Position numbers and translations under genes: made by a program
Assembly (NCBI RefSeq): GCF_021725675.1
Contig: NZ_JAKJPO010000019.1
Location: forward strand, 32,204-96,203
Direction: 5' to 3'
DNA length: 64,000 bases
Source: Marilutibacter chinensis
Lineage (GTDB): Bacteria > Pseudomonadota > Gammaproteobacteria > Xanthomonadales > Xanthomonadaceae
Shown here: piece by piece, positions 38,534 to 53,028 of the stretch
How the letters are laid out: each line of letters starts with the position of its first letter
Numbering within the stretch: the first letter of the stretch is position 1
Notes under the pieces: generated by a model
What the model saw: the letters and a program-made list of their open reading frames with translations, nothing else
Databases searched by the model: none
What the model was told of the DNA's origin: nothing

Positions 38534-39892
38534 ATGCGGATGACAGCATCGATCGCCCCGACAGCGCAGTCTGTTCAGCAAGGCCTCGAGATTCCCGCTG
38601 CGACAGGACCGGCAGGTTCCCGGCAGGCATGGGCCGGTGTGGCGGAAGACGGCGATGCGCTGGCCGCGCGCTATCGTCGCGTACGCGAGCGCAGCCTCGC
38701 GCTGGTGGCGCCCCTGTCGGCCGAGGACGCGATGGTGCAGAGCATGCCCGACGCGAGTCCGACGAAGTGGCACCTCGCGCACACCACCTGGTTCTTCGAA
38801 CGCTTCGTGCTCGAATGCGATCCCGACTATCGCCCGTACGAACCGGACTGGCACTACCTGTTCAACAGCTACTACCAGAGCGTCGGGCCGATGCATGCGC
38901 GACCGTCGCGCGGGCTGCTGTCACGGCCGTCGCTGGAGCAGGTGCTTGCGTATCGCGCACGGGTCGATGCGGCGGTCGATGCGGCATTCGCGCGCGGTGC
39001 GCTGGACGAGGCCGCGCGTCGTGCGATCCTGCTCGGTACCCATCACGAGCAGCAGCACCAGGAACTGCTGCTGACCGACATCAAGCATGCCTTGTGGTGC
39101 AACCCGCTGCGGCCGGCGTATCGCGACGACCTGGCGCCCGCGGGCGCGACAACGGCGCAGCCGCTGGAGTGGATCGCCTTCGACGAGGCGATCGTCGGGA
39201 TCGGTGCTCCGGCCTGGCCGCAGGCAGCGGAGTTCGCCTACGACAACGAATCGCCGCCGCACCGTGTGCTGGTGCCGGCGCACGCGCTGGCCTCGCGCCC
39301 TGTCAGCAATGCCGAATACCGCGCCTTCGTCGACGACGGCGGCTATCGGGAGCCGATGTTGTGGATGAGCGAGGGCTGGGCGCGCGTGCAGGCCGAAGGC
39401 TTGCGTGCGCCGCTGTACTGGGACGATGCCCTCGAGCGCGAGTTCACTCTTGGTGGCATGCGTGAGATCGACCCGCAGGCGCCGGTCTGCCATCTGAGCT
39501 ACTTCGAGGCCGATGCCTACGCGCGCTGGGCCGGCGCACGACTGCCGAGCGAGGCCGAATGGGAGCAGGCCGCGCGCATGGCCGCGGTGGAAGGTCATTT
39601 CGCCGATGACGACCGCCTGCATCCATGCGCGTCGGCCGCGGAGGGTCTCGCGCAGATGTTCGGCGACGTCTGGGAATGGACCTCCAGCGCCTACGGCGGT
39701 TACCCGGGTTTCCGTACCCTTCCAGGATCGCTGGGCGAATACAACGGCAAGTTCATGTGCGGACAATGGGTGCTGCGCGGCGGCAGCTGTGCGACTCCGC
39801 GCGACCACGTGCGCGCCAGCTACCGCAATTTCTTCTATCCGCCGGACCGTTGGCAGTTCTCCGGTCTGCGCCTGGCCAGGGACGAGCGATGA
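38534..39892 (+). CDS. egtB: ergothioneine biosynthesis iron-dependent sulfoxide synthase
   Basis: A 452-residue non-haem iron enzyme that joins hercynine to a thiol by oxidative C-S bond formation. The DinB-like N-terminal domain has the iron ligands His83 (HLAHTTWF) and His171/His175 (HHEQQHQE, the HX3HXE motif). The C-terminal formylglycine-enzyme-like domain ends with WVLRGGSCATPRDHVRASYR. Its stop overlaps egtD by four bases, so the two are coupled. No egtA or egtC is nearby. The enzyme may therefore use free cysteine, or those genes may lie elsewhere. Confidence 0.95.
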   Translation: MRMTASIAPTAQSVQQGLEIPAATGPAGSRQAWAGVAEDGDALAARYRRVRERSLALVAPLSAEDAMVQSMPDASPTKWHLAHTTWFFERFVLECDPDYRPYEPDWHYLFNSYYQSVGPMHARPSRGLLSRPSLEQVLAYRARVDAAVDAAFARGALDEAARRAILLGTHHEQQHQELLLTDIKHALWCNPLRPAYRDDLAPAGATTAQPLEWIAFDEAIVGIGAPAWPQAAEFAYDNESPPHRVLVPAHALASRPVSNAEYRAFVDDGGYREPMLWMSEGWARVQAEGLRAPLYWDDALEREFTLGGMREIDPQAPVCHLSYFEADAYARWAGARLPSEAEWEQAARMAAVEGHFADDDRLHPCASAAEGLAQMFGDVWEWTSSAYGGYPGFRTLPGSLGEYNGKFMCGQWVLRGGSCATPRDHVRASYRNFFYPPDRWQFSGLRLARDER

Positions 39893-40860
39893 TGGACACC
39901 GCGACGATGCCACCGCTGACCGATCTTCATCCCACGCCCGACGACATCCTCGGCGACACGGTCGAAGGCCTGTCGTCGACGCCCAAGCGGTTGTCATCGA
40001 AATACTTCTACGATGCGCGTGGCTCGCAGCTGTTCGAGCAGATCACCCGCCTGCCCGAGTACTACCTGACCCGCGTCGAACTGGCTCTGCTGGAGGCGTC
40101 GATGCCGGCGATCGCCGCGGCGGTCAACGGCTGTCCGCACGTGGTCGAGTACGGCAGCGGAAGCGGCCGCAAGACCCGCCTGCTGCTTGCCGGCCTGGTC
40201 GACCCGGTCGCCTACACGCCGATCGAGATCTCGCGCACCGCGCTGCTGGCCAGCGTCGAGCGACTGGGCGAAGAGTTCCCGGACATCGAGATGCTGCCGG
40301 TCTGCGCGGACTTCACCCAGCCGGTGCCGCTGCCGCGGCCCGAGCGCGACGCCGGCCATACCCTGGTGTTCTTCCCCGGCTCGACGCTGGGCAACTTCAC
40401 CGCCGATGCGGCCGAACGACTGCTGCGGTCGATGCGCACGACGATGGGTCCGCAGGGCCAGGCGCTGATCGGCATCGACCTGGTCAAGGACGTGGCAGCG
40501 ATGGAGGCCGCGTACAACGATGCCGCCGGCGTCACCGCCGCGTTCACGCTGAACCTGCTGGCCCGGCTCAACCGCGATGTCGGTACGGATTTCGACATCG
40601 GCGGCTTCACCCATCTCGCCCGCTACGTGTCCGAGCGCGAGCGCATCGAGACCTTCCTGGTCAGCCGGCGAGAACAGAACGTGCATGTCGACGGCCGCGT
40701 CTTCCGCTTTGGAGCCGGAGAGGCGATGCAGGTCGAGTACAGCCACAAGTACACCGAGGCGAGCTTCCAGATGCTGGCATCCCGCGCCGGATTGCGCGTA
40801 GTCGAGCGCTGGAACGCGCCCGGCGATGCATTCGGGCTGCGCCTGCTGCAACCTGCCTGA
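39889..40860 (+). CDS. egtD: L-histidine N-alpha-methyltransferase
   Basis: A 323-residue SAM-dependent methyltransferase that trimethylates histidine to hercynine, the first step of ergothioneine synthesis. The N-terminal pattern SSKYFYDARGSQLFEQIT and PEYYLTR is diagnostic. The SAM loop is VVEYGSGSGRK (85-95). Its length matches EgtD (about 321 residues). It begins at an ATGA overlap with egtB, and a tandem ATG-ATG allows either start. Confidence 0.96.
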   Translation: MMDTATMPPLTDLHPTPDDILGDTVEGLSSTPKRLSSKYFYDARGSQLFEQITRLPEYYLTRVELALLEASMPAIAAAVNGCPHVVEYGSGSGRKTRLLLAGLVDPVAYTPIEISRTALLASVERLGEEFPDIEMLPVCADFTQPVPLPRPERDAGHTLVFFPGSTLGNFTADAAERLLRSMRTTMGPQGQALIGIDLVKDVAAMEAAYNDAAGVTAAFTLNLLARLNRDVGTDFDIGGFTHLARYVSERERIETFLVSRREQNVHVDGRVFRFGAGEAMQVEYSHKYTEASFQMLASRAGLRVVERWNAPGDAFGLRLLQPA

Positions 40861-40932
40861 GGCGCCGCGGCAACCGTTCGGAAAGGAGAATCACCGAAGC
40901 ACCCCGGACACCCCACCCGGAGGAGACCCGCG

Positions 40933-41655
40933 ATGGCCGATGCACCGAAACCGCCCGCGCGCTACGACGACCTGCGCGCACTGTTCCTGAACTGCACGCT
41001 CAAGCCCTGCGGCGTCGAATCGCATACCGAGCGGCTGATCTCGGTCGCTTCGGGGGTGATGCGGGCCAATGGGGTTTCGGTAGAAGTGGTCCGTCCGGTC
41101 GACCTCGATCTCGCCCCGGGCGTGCAGCGGGACATGACCGAACATGGTTTCGCCCGCGACGACTGGCCGGGTCTCAGGAAAAAGGTGATGGTCGCCGATA
41201 TCCTGGTGCTGTGCACGCCGATCTGGCTGGGCGAGGAAAGCTCGGTATGCCGACGGGTGATCGAACGCCTGTACGCGGAGTCCGGCGAGCTCAACGACAA
41301 CGGCCAGTACATCTATTACGGCCGCGTCGGCGGCTGCCTGGTGACCGGCAACGAGGACGGGATCAAGCACTGTGCGATGACCGTGCTCTACGCGCTGCAG
41401 CACCTGGGCTACACGATTCCGCCGCAGGCCGATGCCGGCTGGATCGGCGAGGCCGGACCCGGACCGTCCTACGGCGACGACGGCATCGGCTACGACAACG
41501 ACTTCACCCAGCGCAACACCACCTTCATGGCCTGGAACCTGATGCACATGGCGCGGATGCTGCGCGATGCCGGCGGCATTCCCGCGCACGGCAACCAGCG
41601 CGACCGCTGGGACGCCGGCTGCCGTTTCGATCATCCGAATCCGGAGTATCGCTGA
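40933..41655 (+). CDS. flavodoxin-fold NAD(P)H-dependent oxidoreductase
   Basis: A 240-residue protein of the NADPH-dependent FMN reductase/flavodoxin-like group. The FMN-binding N-terminal part reads FLNCTLKPCGVESHTERLI, and later elements include LVLCTPIWLGEESS and YGRVGGCLVTGNEDG. The start ATG 40933 has AGGAGA eight bases upstream. It follows egtD by 72 bases on the same strand. It could share the transcript and perhaps reduce a disulfide or serve redox stress together with ergothioneine, but this is inference from position. Confidence 0.85.
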   Translation: MADAPKPPARYDDLRALFLNCTLKPCGVESHTERLISVASGVMRANGVSVEVVRPVDLDLAPGVQRDMTEHGFARDDWPGLRKKVMVADILVLCTPIWLGEESSVCRRVIERLYAESGELNDNGQYIYYGRVGGCLVTGNEDGIKHCAMTVLYALQHLGYTIPPQADAGWIGEAGPGPSYGDDGIGYDNDFTQRNTTFMAWNLMHMARMLRDAGGIPAHGNQRDRWDAGCRFDHPNPEYR

Positions 41656-41738
41656 ATTACGACGCGACGCACCGCCAGGTGCCCGGACGGCTACGGCAAG
41701 AGACGGGTGCCGCGGATTGCCTGGATGAGCGCCGCTCA

Positions 41739-41994
41739 GGCACTCGACGGTGTTCGATCCGCGTTTGTTCGCGTAGATCCGTGGCCAGGGCATTCGGTTT
41801 CGTAGCCCGGGTAAGGCGAAGCCGCACCCGGGGCGCGGACTCGATTGACGGAACGGTCCCGGTGCGCTGCGCTTACCCGGGCTACGGCTACGGCTACGGC
41901 TACGGCCTAGAACGGTTGCCGTGGATGGCGCTGACGGAACGCGGACAAGGCACTCCACGGTGTTCGATCCGCGTTCGTCCGCGTAGATGCACGG
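41739..41994. repeat. 47-bp direct repeats enclosing a REP pair and GGCTAC hexamers
   Basis: The 348-base gap between the oxidoreductase and gltD is a nested repeat cluster. Two 47-base direct repeats (41739-41785 and 41948-41994) share GGTGTTCGATCCGCGTT and differ at six places. Between them an inverted REP pair of the second family is found (CGTAGCCCGGGTAAGGCGAA from 41801 and GCGCTTACCCGGGCTACGG from 41869). Four GGCTAC hexamers run from about 41880. No gene is seen. Confidence 0.75.
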
Positions 41995-42003
41995 ACTGGA
42001 TAC

Positions 42004-48065
<6,062 letters not shown>

Positions 48066-48166
48066 GCAGGACTCCGTTGTGACAGTGCCGGAGGACCCGA
48101 AAGACAGGGACGGATCAGCGCGGTTCGCTCGCGCGATCCGGCCTGCCTAGAGCCCAGGGTTCCCCG

Positions 48167-48195
48167 ACTAAAGCACAGATTGTGCGCTGCGGCAA
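48167..48195 (-). promoter_or_regulatory. candidate gltB promoter
   Basis: On the minus strand TTGCCG (48190-48195), 17 bases, then TTTAGT (48167-48172) lies 102 bases upstream of gltB. It is the only -35/-10 pair with good spacing in this AT-enriched stretch. The -10 is weak. Confidence 0.4.
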
Positions 48196-48241
48196 ATGGT
48201 CTTCTTTTCGGGTAAATGGTTGAAAGTGAAACTATTTTTTT

Positions 48242-48304
48242 GAGGGCTGAGGGCTGAGGGCTGAGGGCTGAGGGCTGAGGGCTGAGGGCTGAGGGCTGAG
48301 GGCT
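48242..48304. repeat. heptanucleotide tandem repeat (GAGGGCT)9
   Basis: Nine perfect copies of GAGGGCT run without interruption. A run of seven T residues lies just to the left. The repeat sits in the 445-base gap between the divergent gltB and MFS genes, about 47 bases upstream of the proposed gltB -35. Perfect heptamers are prone to slippage, and the copy number should vary between isolates. Confidence 0.97.
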
Positions 48305-48510
48305 GGCAGCCATCTGCCATGAACGTGCGGCAGGGCCAGCGTGAGCCGCGCTGCGCGGGCGCGGGACCACCGTCCGCCGGCCATGCCGCTCCTGCGACCG
48401 TTCTCACGGCCACCGGCAACGCGTGGGCGACGCCGGGAATGCATGAATGGCCTCCGGCCGTTCGCGACGAACCGGTAGACTTTCCGCTCCGCTCGCCGCC
48501 TGCCGGCCCC

Positions 48511-49833
48511 ATGACCGATACCGCCCCCGCCGTCACCGGCGCGAAACGCCGCGCCGCGCTGGTCTTCATCTTCTTCGTCGTGCTGATCGACGTGCTCGCG
48601 TTCGGGCTGATCATCCCGGTGCTGCCGAAACTGATCGAGCAGTTCGCCGGCGGCGACACCGCGCACGCGGCGTACTGGGTCGGTGCGTTCGGCACGATCT
48701 TCGCCGCGATCCAGTTCGTCACCTCGCCGATCCAGGGCGCGCTGTCGGACCGCTTCGGCCGCCGTCCGGTGATCCTGCTGTCTTGCCTCGGGCTGGGCCT
48801 GGACTTCGTGTTCATGGCGCTGGCGCCGACCCTCGCCTGGCTGCTGGTCGGGCGGATCATCGCCGGGATCACCTCGGCCAGCTTCACCACTGCCAACGCC
48901 TACGTCGCCGACGTGGTGCCGCCGGAGCAGCGCGCGAAGAGCTACGGCATGATCGGCGCCGCCTTCGGCATCGGTTTCACGGTGGCGCCGGCGATCGGCG
49001 GCTGGCTGGGCGAGATCGACCTGCGCCTGCCGTTCTGGTTCGCCGCCGGACTGGCCCTGCTGAACTTCGCCTACGGCCTGTTCGTGCTGCCCGAATCGCT
49101 GCCGAAGGAAAGGCGCAGCCCGCGGTTCGACTGGTCGCACGCCAACCCGGTCGGTTCGATCGGCCTGCTGCGGCAGTACCCGATGGTGCTCGGCCTGGCC
49201 GCGGTGGTGTTCCTGGCCAACCTCGCCCACTACGTCTATCCGAGCGTGTTCGTGCTGTTCGCCGGCTACCGCTTCGGCTGGGGTCCGCAGGAGGTCGGCC
49301 TGGTGCTGCTGGTGGTCGGCGTGTGCAGCATCATCGTCAACGCGGTGCTGGTCGGCCAGGCGGTGCAGCGGCTGGGCGAGCGGCGAACCCTGTTGCTCGG
49401 ATTGAGCTGCGGCGTGGTCGGTTTCACGATCTACGGACTGACCGGCAACGGCTGGCTGTGGCTGCTCGGCATTCCGGTCAGCGCGCTATGGGCGCTGGCG
49501 GCGCCGGCGACCCAGGCACTGATCACCCGAGAGGTCGGGCCGCAGGTGCAGGGCCGCATCCAGGGCGCGCTGATGAGCCTGGTGTCGATGGCCGGCATCC
49601 TCGGGCCGACCCTGTTCGCCGGCAGCTTCGGCTATTTCATCGACGACGCGTCGCCGGTGCATCTGCCGGGTGCGCCCTGGCTGATTGCCGGCGTCCTGCT
49701 CGCCTGCGCGGTGGCGATCGCGTGGTGGAAGGCGCCGCGCGCGGCGACCGCACCGGTCCTGCCGCCGCAGGAGGGCGCGCAAGAGACGTCGGCGGGAACC
49801 CGTACCGATGCCGCCGTCGCCGAGACGACGTGA
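48511..49833 (+). CDS. TetA-like MFS efflux transporter
   Basis: A 440-residue drug/proton antiporter of the 12-helix DHA1 group. The loop 2-3 motif GALSDRFGRRPVI is the MFS signature. The N-terminal LIDVLAFGLIIPVLPKLI is typical of the tetracycline-resistance branch (TCR/Tet). The ATG at 48511 (MTDTAPAV) is the start before the first helix. The frame upstream to 48319 crosses the repeat-bearing gap. The substrate is uncertain. Chromosomal Tet-like MFS proteins often do not confer tetracycline resistance. Confidence 0.9.
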   Translation: MTDTAPAVTGAKRRAALVFIFFVVLIDVLAFGLIIPVLPKLIEQFAGGDTAHAAYWVGAFGTIFAAIQFVTSPIQGALSDRFGRRPVILLSCLGLGLDFVFMALAPTLAWLLVGRIIAGITSASFTTANAYVADVVPPEQRAKSYGMIGAAFGIGFTVAPAIGGWLGEIDLRLPFWFAAGLALLNFAYGLFVLPESLPKERRSPRFDWSHANPVGSIGLLRQYPMVLGLAAVVFLANLAHYVYPSVFVLFAGYRFGWGPQEVGLVLLVVGVCSIIVNAVLVGQAVQRLGERRTLLLGLSCGVVGFTIYGLTGNGWLWLLGIPVSALWALAAPATQALITREVGPQVQGRIQGALMSLVSMAGILGPTLFAGSFGYFIDDASPVHLPGAPWLIAGVLLACAVAIAWWKAPRAATAPVLPPQEGAQETSAGTRTDAAVAETT

Positions 49834-49884
49834 CGGAGCCGGACATGCGTCGCCCGGCCCCGCCCGCCGCGGTTCGCGCTCGCC

Positions 49885-51825
49885 TCAGTTCTTGACCGTC
49901 ACGTTGTCGATGTAGACGTTGACGTCGTAGCTGGTCTGCGCGCGGTACAGCCAGATCGCGTCCAGGGTCACGCTGCCGGCGGTGATCGCGCCGTTGCCGC
50001 CGACCCAGGCGTTCCAGTGGCCGCTGTTGGTCAGGTCCCACTCGACCCAGGTCCAGGTGTTGGCCGCCAGCGAACGCGAGGTCGAGCGCTCGGTGCCGTC
50101 GCTGTCGTCGATGCCGACCGCCACGCTCATGCCGCTGCCGGCCGCGTAGACCCAGAAGCCGACCCGGCCGTTGCTGCGGCTCAGCGAGGTGTTGCTCGAC
50201 GGACTGCCGCTGCCCGACAGCAGGCGCACCGCCCAGTTGGCCGAACTGGAGGTGTTGTCCTTCAACAGCACCCGCAGCGAGCAGCTGCCGTTGTGGCGGA
50301 TGCTGCAGTTGCGCTCGGCGGTCGAGGCGGACGAGATGCCGGTGGTGCTGCCGGAATAGGCAGGACTGGTGTTGAAGTGGCCGACGCTGCTCTCGAAGCT
50401 GTCGAGCACCTTGGTGGTACCGCCGCTGGTCGGGTTGAGCAGGTTGTAGTAATGGCCCCAGTTCCAGTTGATGCCGGGGTCGGTGTGGGTCTGCCCGCTG
50501 AAGTGCTGGTGGCCCTTGATCTTGACGCTGGTCGGCAGCACGTTGATGCCGCTGCTGGCCGGGCCGCTGTAGGCACTGGCGCAGCTGATCGCCGAGTATT
50601 TCGAACAGAAGGACCGCACCAGCGCCGCCGAGCTGTTGTACATCGCGCTGGTGTACCAGGAACTGTTGTTGACGTAGCCCTCGTGCTCGATGCCCAGCGT
50701 GTAGCTGTTGTGGCTGCGCACGTGCCACGCGGTGTGGTGGTTGCGCACCATCTGGGTCACCTGGCCGTCGGAGCTGCGGATCACGTAATGGGCGCTGACG
50801 TTGGCCGAGGAGTTCTTGAACCAGGAGATGGTGCCCGCGTAGCTGCCCTGTGCGGTGTGGATGGTGACCGCGCTGACCGACGCGCTGCGCGAGGCGGTGT
50901 AGTTCGACGAGTGCGCCGGGTCCCAGATCGCCGGGCCGTAGTCGGTGCTCATGATGCCGACGTCGGCATTGGCCCGCAGGCGGTCGTCGCCTGCCGGAGC
51001 GGTGCGCTGCAGGGTTTCGCTGACCGGGTCGATCGCATACTGCTCGGTGATAACCCGGTCGCCCTCGATGTCCAGCCGTACGAACGGCGCCTTCTGCTGG
51101 ATCAGCTGGTCGGGAGTGAACGCGCGCTCCCAGCGCACCGCGCGCTCGGGAACGACGATGCCGCGGTCGTCGACGCCGCGGTCCTGGGCGAGCAGCACGT
51201 CGTAGGCGAAGCTGGTGCGGGCGAAGTCCAGCACGCGGCTGTCGCCGGCCAGGCTCCTGCCGCTCGCGCTGCTGCGGCTCGAGAAGCCGGCGTAGCCGGC
51301 GAGCGCGTCGGCGATGTCGTCGTGCGCCGGCCGCGCGAGCGTGCTGGTCGCGCGGATCTCACGGTCGAGCAGGGCCGCGGCGGCGAGGATGTTGGTGCGC
51401 GGATCGCCGATCACCTTCGACGCCGGCACGCCGAGCAGGCGCGCGCCGTCGCCGACCTGGTCGGCGAAACCCTCGCCGTGGTACAGGCCCATCACGCCGT
51501 AGGCGCGCGGCATGTGCAGGTGACTTCCGCCCTCGCTGGCCGGCTCGGGGCTCAGGTGCATCCAGCGGCTCTGCACATAGGCGATCGCCTCCAGGGTGCC
51601 GGCCGGGATCGACGGGTAGCGCGCATAGGCCTGGCGGAAGTAGCCGGCGAATGCCGTCCGCTGCGGCCGCAGGCGCGTTTCCTCCTGCTGCAGGCGCTGC
51701 TCGAGGGTGGCGGCGTCAGCGGCGGCAGGCGGTTGCGCCGGTCCGGCCGCGAACGCGGTCGTCGCCAGCAGGCTGGCGAGGGTGGCTGACAGAATCCGTA
51801 CCGGATGGGTGTTCATCGTCTTCAT
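49885..51825 (-). CDS. secreted multidomain N-acetylmuramoyl-L-alanine amidase
   Basis: A 646-residue exported protein. A signal peptide ends at TTAFAAG (about 1-27). An N-terminal domain (about 40-200) resembles a lysozyme/transglycosylase-like fold. An amidase_2 domain (about 290-480) carries zinc ligands in TIHTAQG and QTHTDPG, with substrate residues in IKGHQHFSG. The C-terminal Ser/Thr/Gly-rich domain (about 490-646) is a carbohydrate-binding-type beta-sandwich. It likely cleaves peptidoglycan of prey or of the cell itself. The ATG at 51825 is chosen because the long upstream frame lacks a signal peptide. Confidence 0.88.
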   Translation of the reverse strand: MKTMNTHPVRILSATLASLLATTAFAAGPAQPPAAADAATLEQRLQQEETRLRPQRTAFAGYFRQAYARYPSIPAGTLEAIAYVQSRWMHLSPEPASEGGSHLHMPRAYGVMGLYHGEGFADQVGDGARLLGVPASKVIGDPRTNILAAAALLDREIRATSTLARPAHDDIADALAGYAGFSSRSSASGRSLAGDSRVLDFARTSFAYDVLLAQDRGVDDRGIVVPERAVRWERAFTPDQLIQQKAPFVRLDIEGDRVITEQYAIDPVSETLQRTAPAGDDRLRANADVGIMSTDYGPAIWDPAHSSNYTASRSASVSAVTIHTAQGSYAGTISWFKNSSANVSAHYVIRSSDGQVTQMVRNHHTAWHVRSHNSYTLGIEHEGYVNNSSWYTSAMYNSSAALVRSFCSKYSAISCASAYSGPASSGINVLPTSVKIKGHQHFSGQTHTDPGINWNWGHYYNLLNPTSGGTTKVLDSFESSVGHFNTSPAYSGSTTGISSASTAERNCSIRHNGSCSLRVLLKDNTSSSANWAVRLLSGSGSPSSNTSLSRSNGRVGFWVYAAGSGMSVAVGIDDSDGTERSTSRSLAANTWTWVEWDLTNSGHWNAWVGGNGAITAGSVTLDAIWLYRAQTSYDVNVYIDNVTVKN

Positions 51826-51922
51826 CGTCCGTGGTCCTTGACTGGTCAATATGGAAGGCCTGCACAGGCCCGTCCGGGACCGGTGGCAGACGTCGCAAGC
51901 CTGGCCCGCGCTTGCCTTTGCC

Positions 51923-51948
51923 GGGCCGGACACGTGCGTGTCCGGCCC
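51923..51948. promoter_or_regulatory. 11-bp palindrome upstream of the amidase
   Basis: GGGCCGGACAC (51923-51933) and GTGTCCGGCCC (51938-51948) with a GTGC loop form a perfect inverted repeat in the amidase leader. It could be an mRNA hairpin or an operator. The rest of the 498-base gap before the lipoprotein (51826-52323) is plain, with an AT-rich patch near 52140-52175 that may hold the amidase promoter. Confidence 0.6.
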
Positions 51949-52264
51949 GCGAGTGCATCCGATCCTTCCGATGGATCGGTCCGGCCCGTCGCGCGCCGGG
52001 CATTCATCGCCGTCGCAGCGGTGCTGCACGGGCGGCCCCGCACCCGTCCGGGCGCAGGAAACCTCCGGATCGTCCGGGAACCTCATCGGGTGCTTGTCGG
52101 GATCGCCCACCTACTTCTACCGTCCGCAAGTTTCGATAACCGACGAACAGATCAAGAAATAAAATATTCTTTCGCCGTTGCGGCACGCTGCGCCGACGAA
52201 CGGCGGCCGGCACCGCGGACCGGAGTGCGATGGCCATCACGGCTGCCATGACCATTCGCCGGTA

Positions 52265-52292
52265 TGGACAGCGGCGGGACCGCACGCATACT
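52265..52292 (+). promoter_or_regulatory. candidate promoter of the small lipoprotein
   Basis: TGGACA (52265-52270), 16 bases, and CATACT (52287-52292), 32 bases upstream of the ATG at 52324. The spacing is acceptable and the -35 lacks one consensus base. Confidence 0.35.
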
Positions 52293-52323
52293 GCGAAGTC
52301 GAAACCGGAACCGGAGCAGGGAC

Positions 52324-52584
52324 ATGCCAGGGAAATCGATGCCGATGAAACCCGTTGCGATCGCAGGCCTGCTGGCCTTGTTGACGGGCGGTTGCGCCAG
52401 CGTGGACTACTACGACACCAATGCCGCGGTCGACGCCCGCCCGGAGTGCACCGGCATGGGCCACGAAAAGACAGGTGAGCCGGTCCCGGCCTGGTGCGAG
52501 CGCGAGCAGGGTGCGACGTGGTCGGGTGGCGCCGACGACAAGATGGAAGTCGACTTCAGCGACGGCGACGAAGACGGGCGCTGA
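52324..52584 (+). CDS. small lipoprotein, hypothetical
   Basis: An 86-residue protein. A short basic start is followed by a hydrophobic stretch with lipobox LLTGGC, so it should be a lipoprotein. The mature part is acidic, with two more Cys residues (RPECTGMG and AWCEREQ) and a very acidic end (DFSDGDEDGR). I do not recognise the family. The ATG at 52324 has GGAGCAGGG just upstream. It lies between the amidase and the I78 inhibitor genes. Confidence 0.65.
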   Translation: MPGKSMPMKPVAIAGLLALLTGGCASVDYYDTNAAVDARPECTGMGHEKTGEPVPAWCEREQGATWSGGADDKMEVDFSDGDEDGR

Positions 52585-52632
52585 CCGTTCCGCCGGCTGG
52601 GACCGGGCTGGCCGAAGCCGGCCGGGCGGCCC

Positions 52633-53028
52633 TCAGCCGCAGCGCAGGTCGATGATGATGTTCTCGGCGTCGACGTCGATGTTGAGCCGGCTTTCGACGA
52701 ACTCCAGCGTCACCATCGTGCCGGGCGGGATCACGCGCACCGACTCGGCGCCGCTGGCGAGGCGGGCGCGCTCGATGTTGGCCTCGGTGGCCGGCCGGCC
52801 GATCGCGTCGGCCTTGGCCTTGTCGGCATCACAGGTCATCGGCATGGCCGGCAGCGGATCGGAGATCGGGGGCGCCTGGCGCTGCGCCGGCGCCGATGGC
52901 GATTCCGCGGATGCCGGGTCGTCGGCGTCGGTGGGTTCGACGCTGCCCGGCCCCGCCGAACAGGCCGACAGTCCGAGTGCGAGTGCGAGTGCCGCCATGG
53001 TGATTCCACGCACGCACGGCCGGCTCAT
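52633..53028 (-). CDS. I78-family peptidase inhibitor lipoprotein, copy 2
   Basis: A 131-residue exported protein with lipobox LGLSAC, so it is probably a lipoprotein. The I78 (elastase/subtilisin inhibitor) signature VRVIPPGTMVTLEFVESRLN and the final IIDLRCG, whose Cys pairs with the domain's first Cys (MTCDADKAK), are intact. Its start overlaps the upstream inhibitor gene by four bases (ATGA). I78 proteins block serine peptidases. A self-protection role is inferred. Confidence 0.88.
   Translation of the reverse strand: MSRPCVRGITMAALALALGLSACSAGPGSVEPTDADDPASAESPSAPAQRQAPPISDPLPAMPMTCDADKAKADAIGRPATEANIERARLASGAESVRVIPPGTMVTLEFVESRLNIDVDAENIIIDLRCG

Noticed and set aside
41739..41994. direct repeats as prophage or island attachment sites
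   Set aside because: There is no integrase or tRNA nearby and the interior is only REP-type sequence, so an attachment function is not supported.
48242..48304. possible CRISPR array
   Set aside because: The heptamers are contiguous with no spacers and no cas genes are near.
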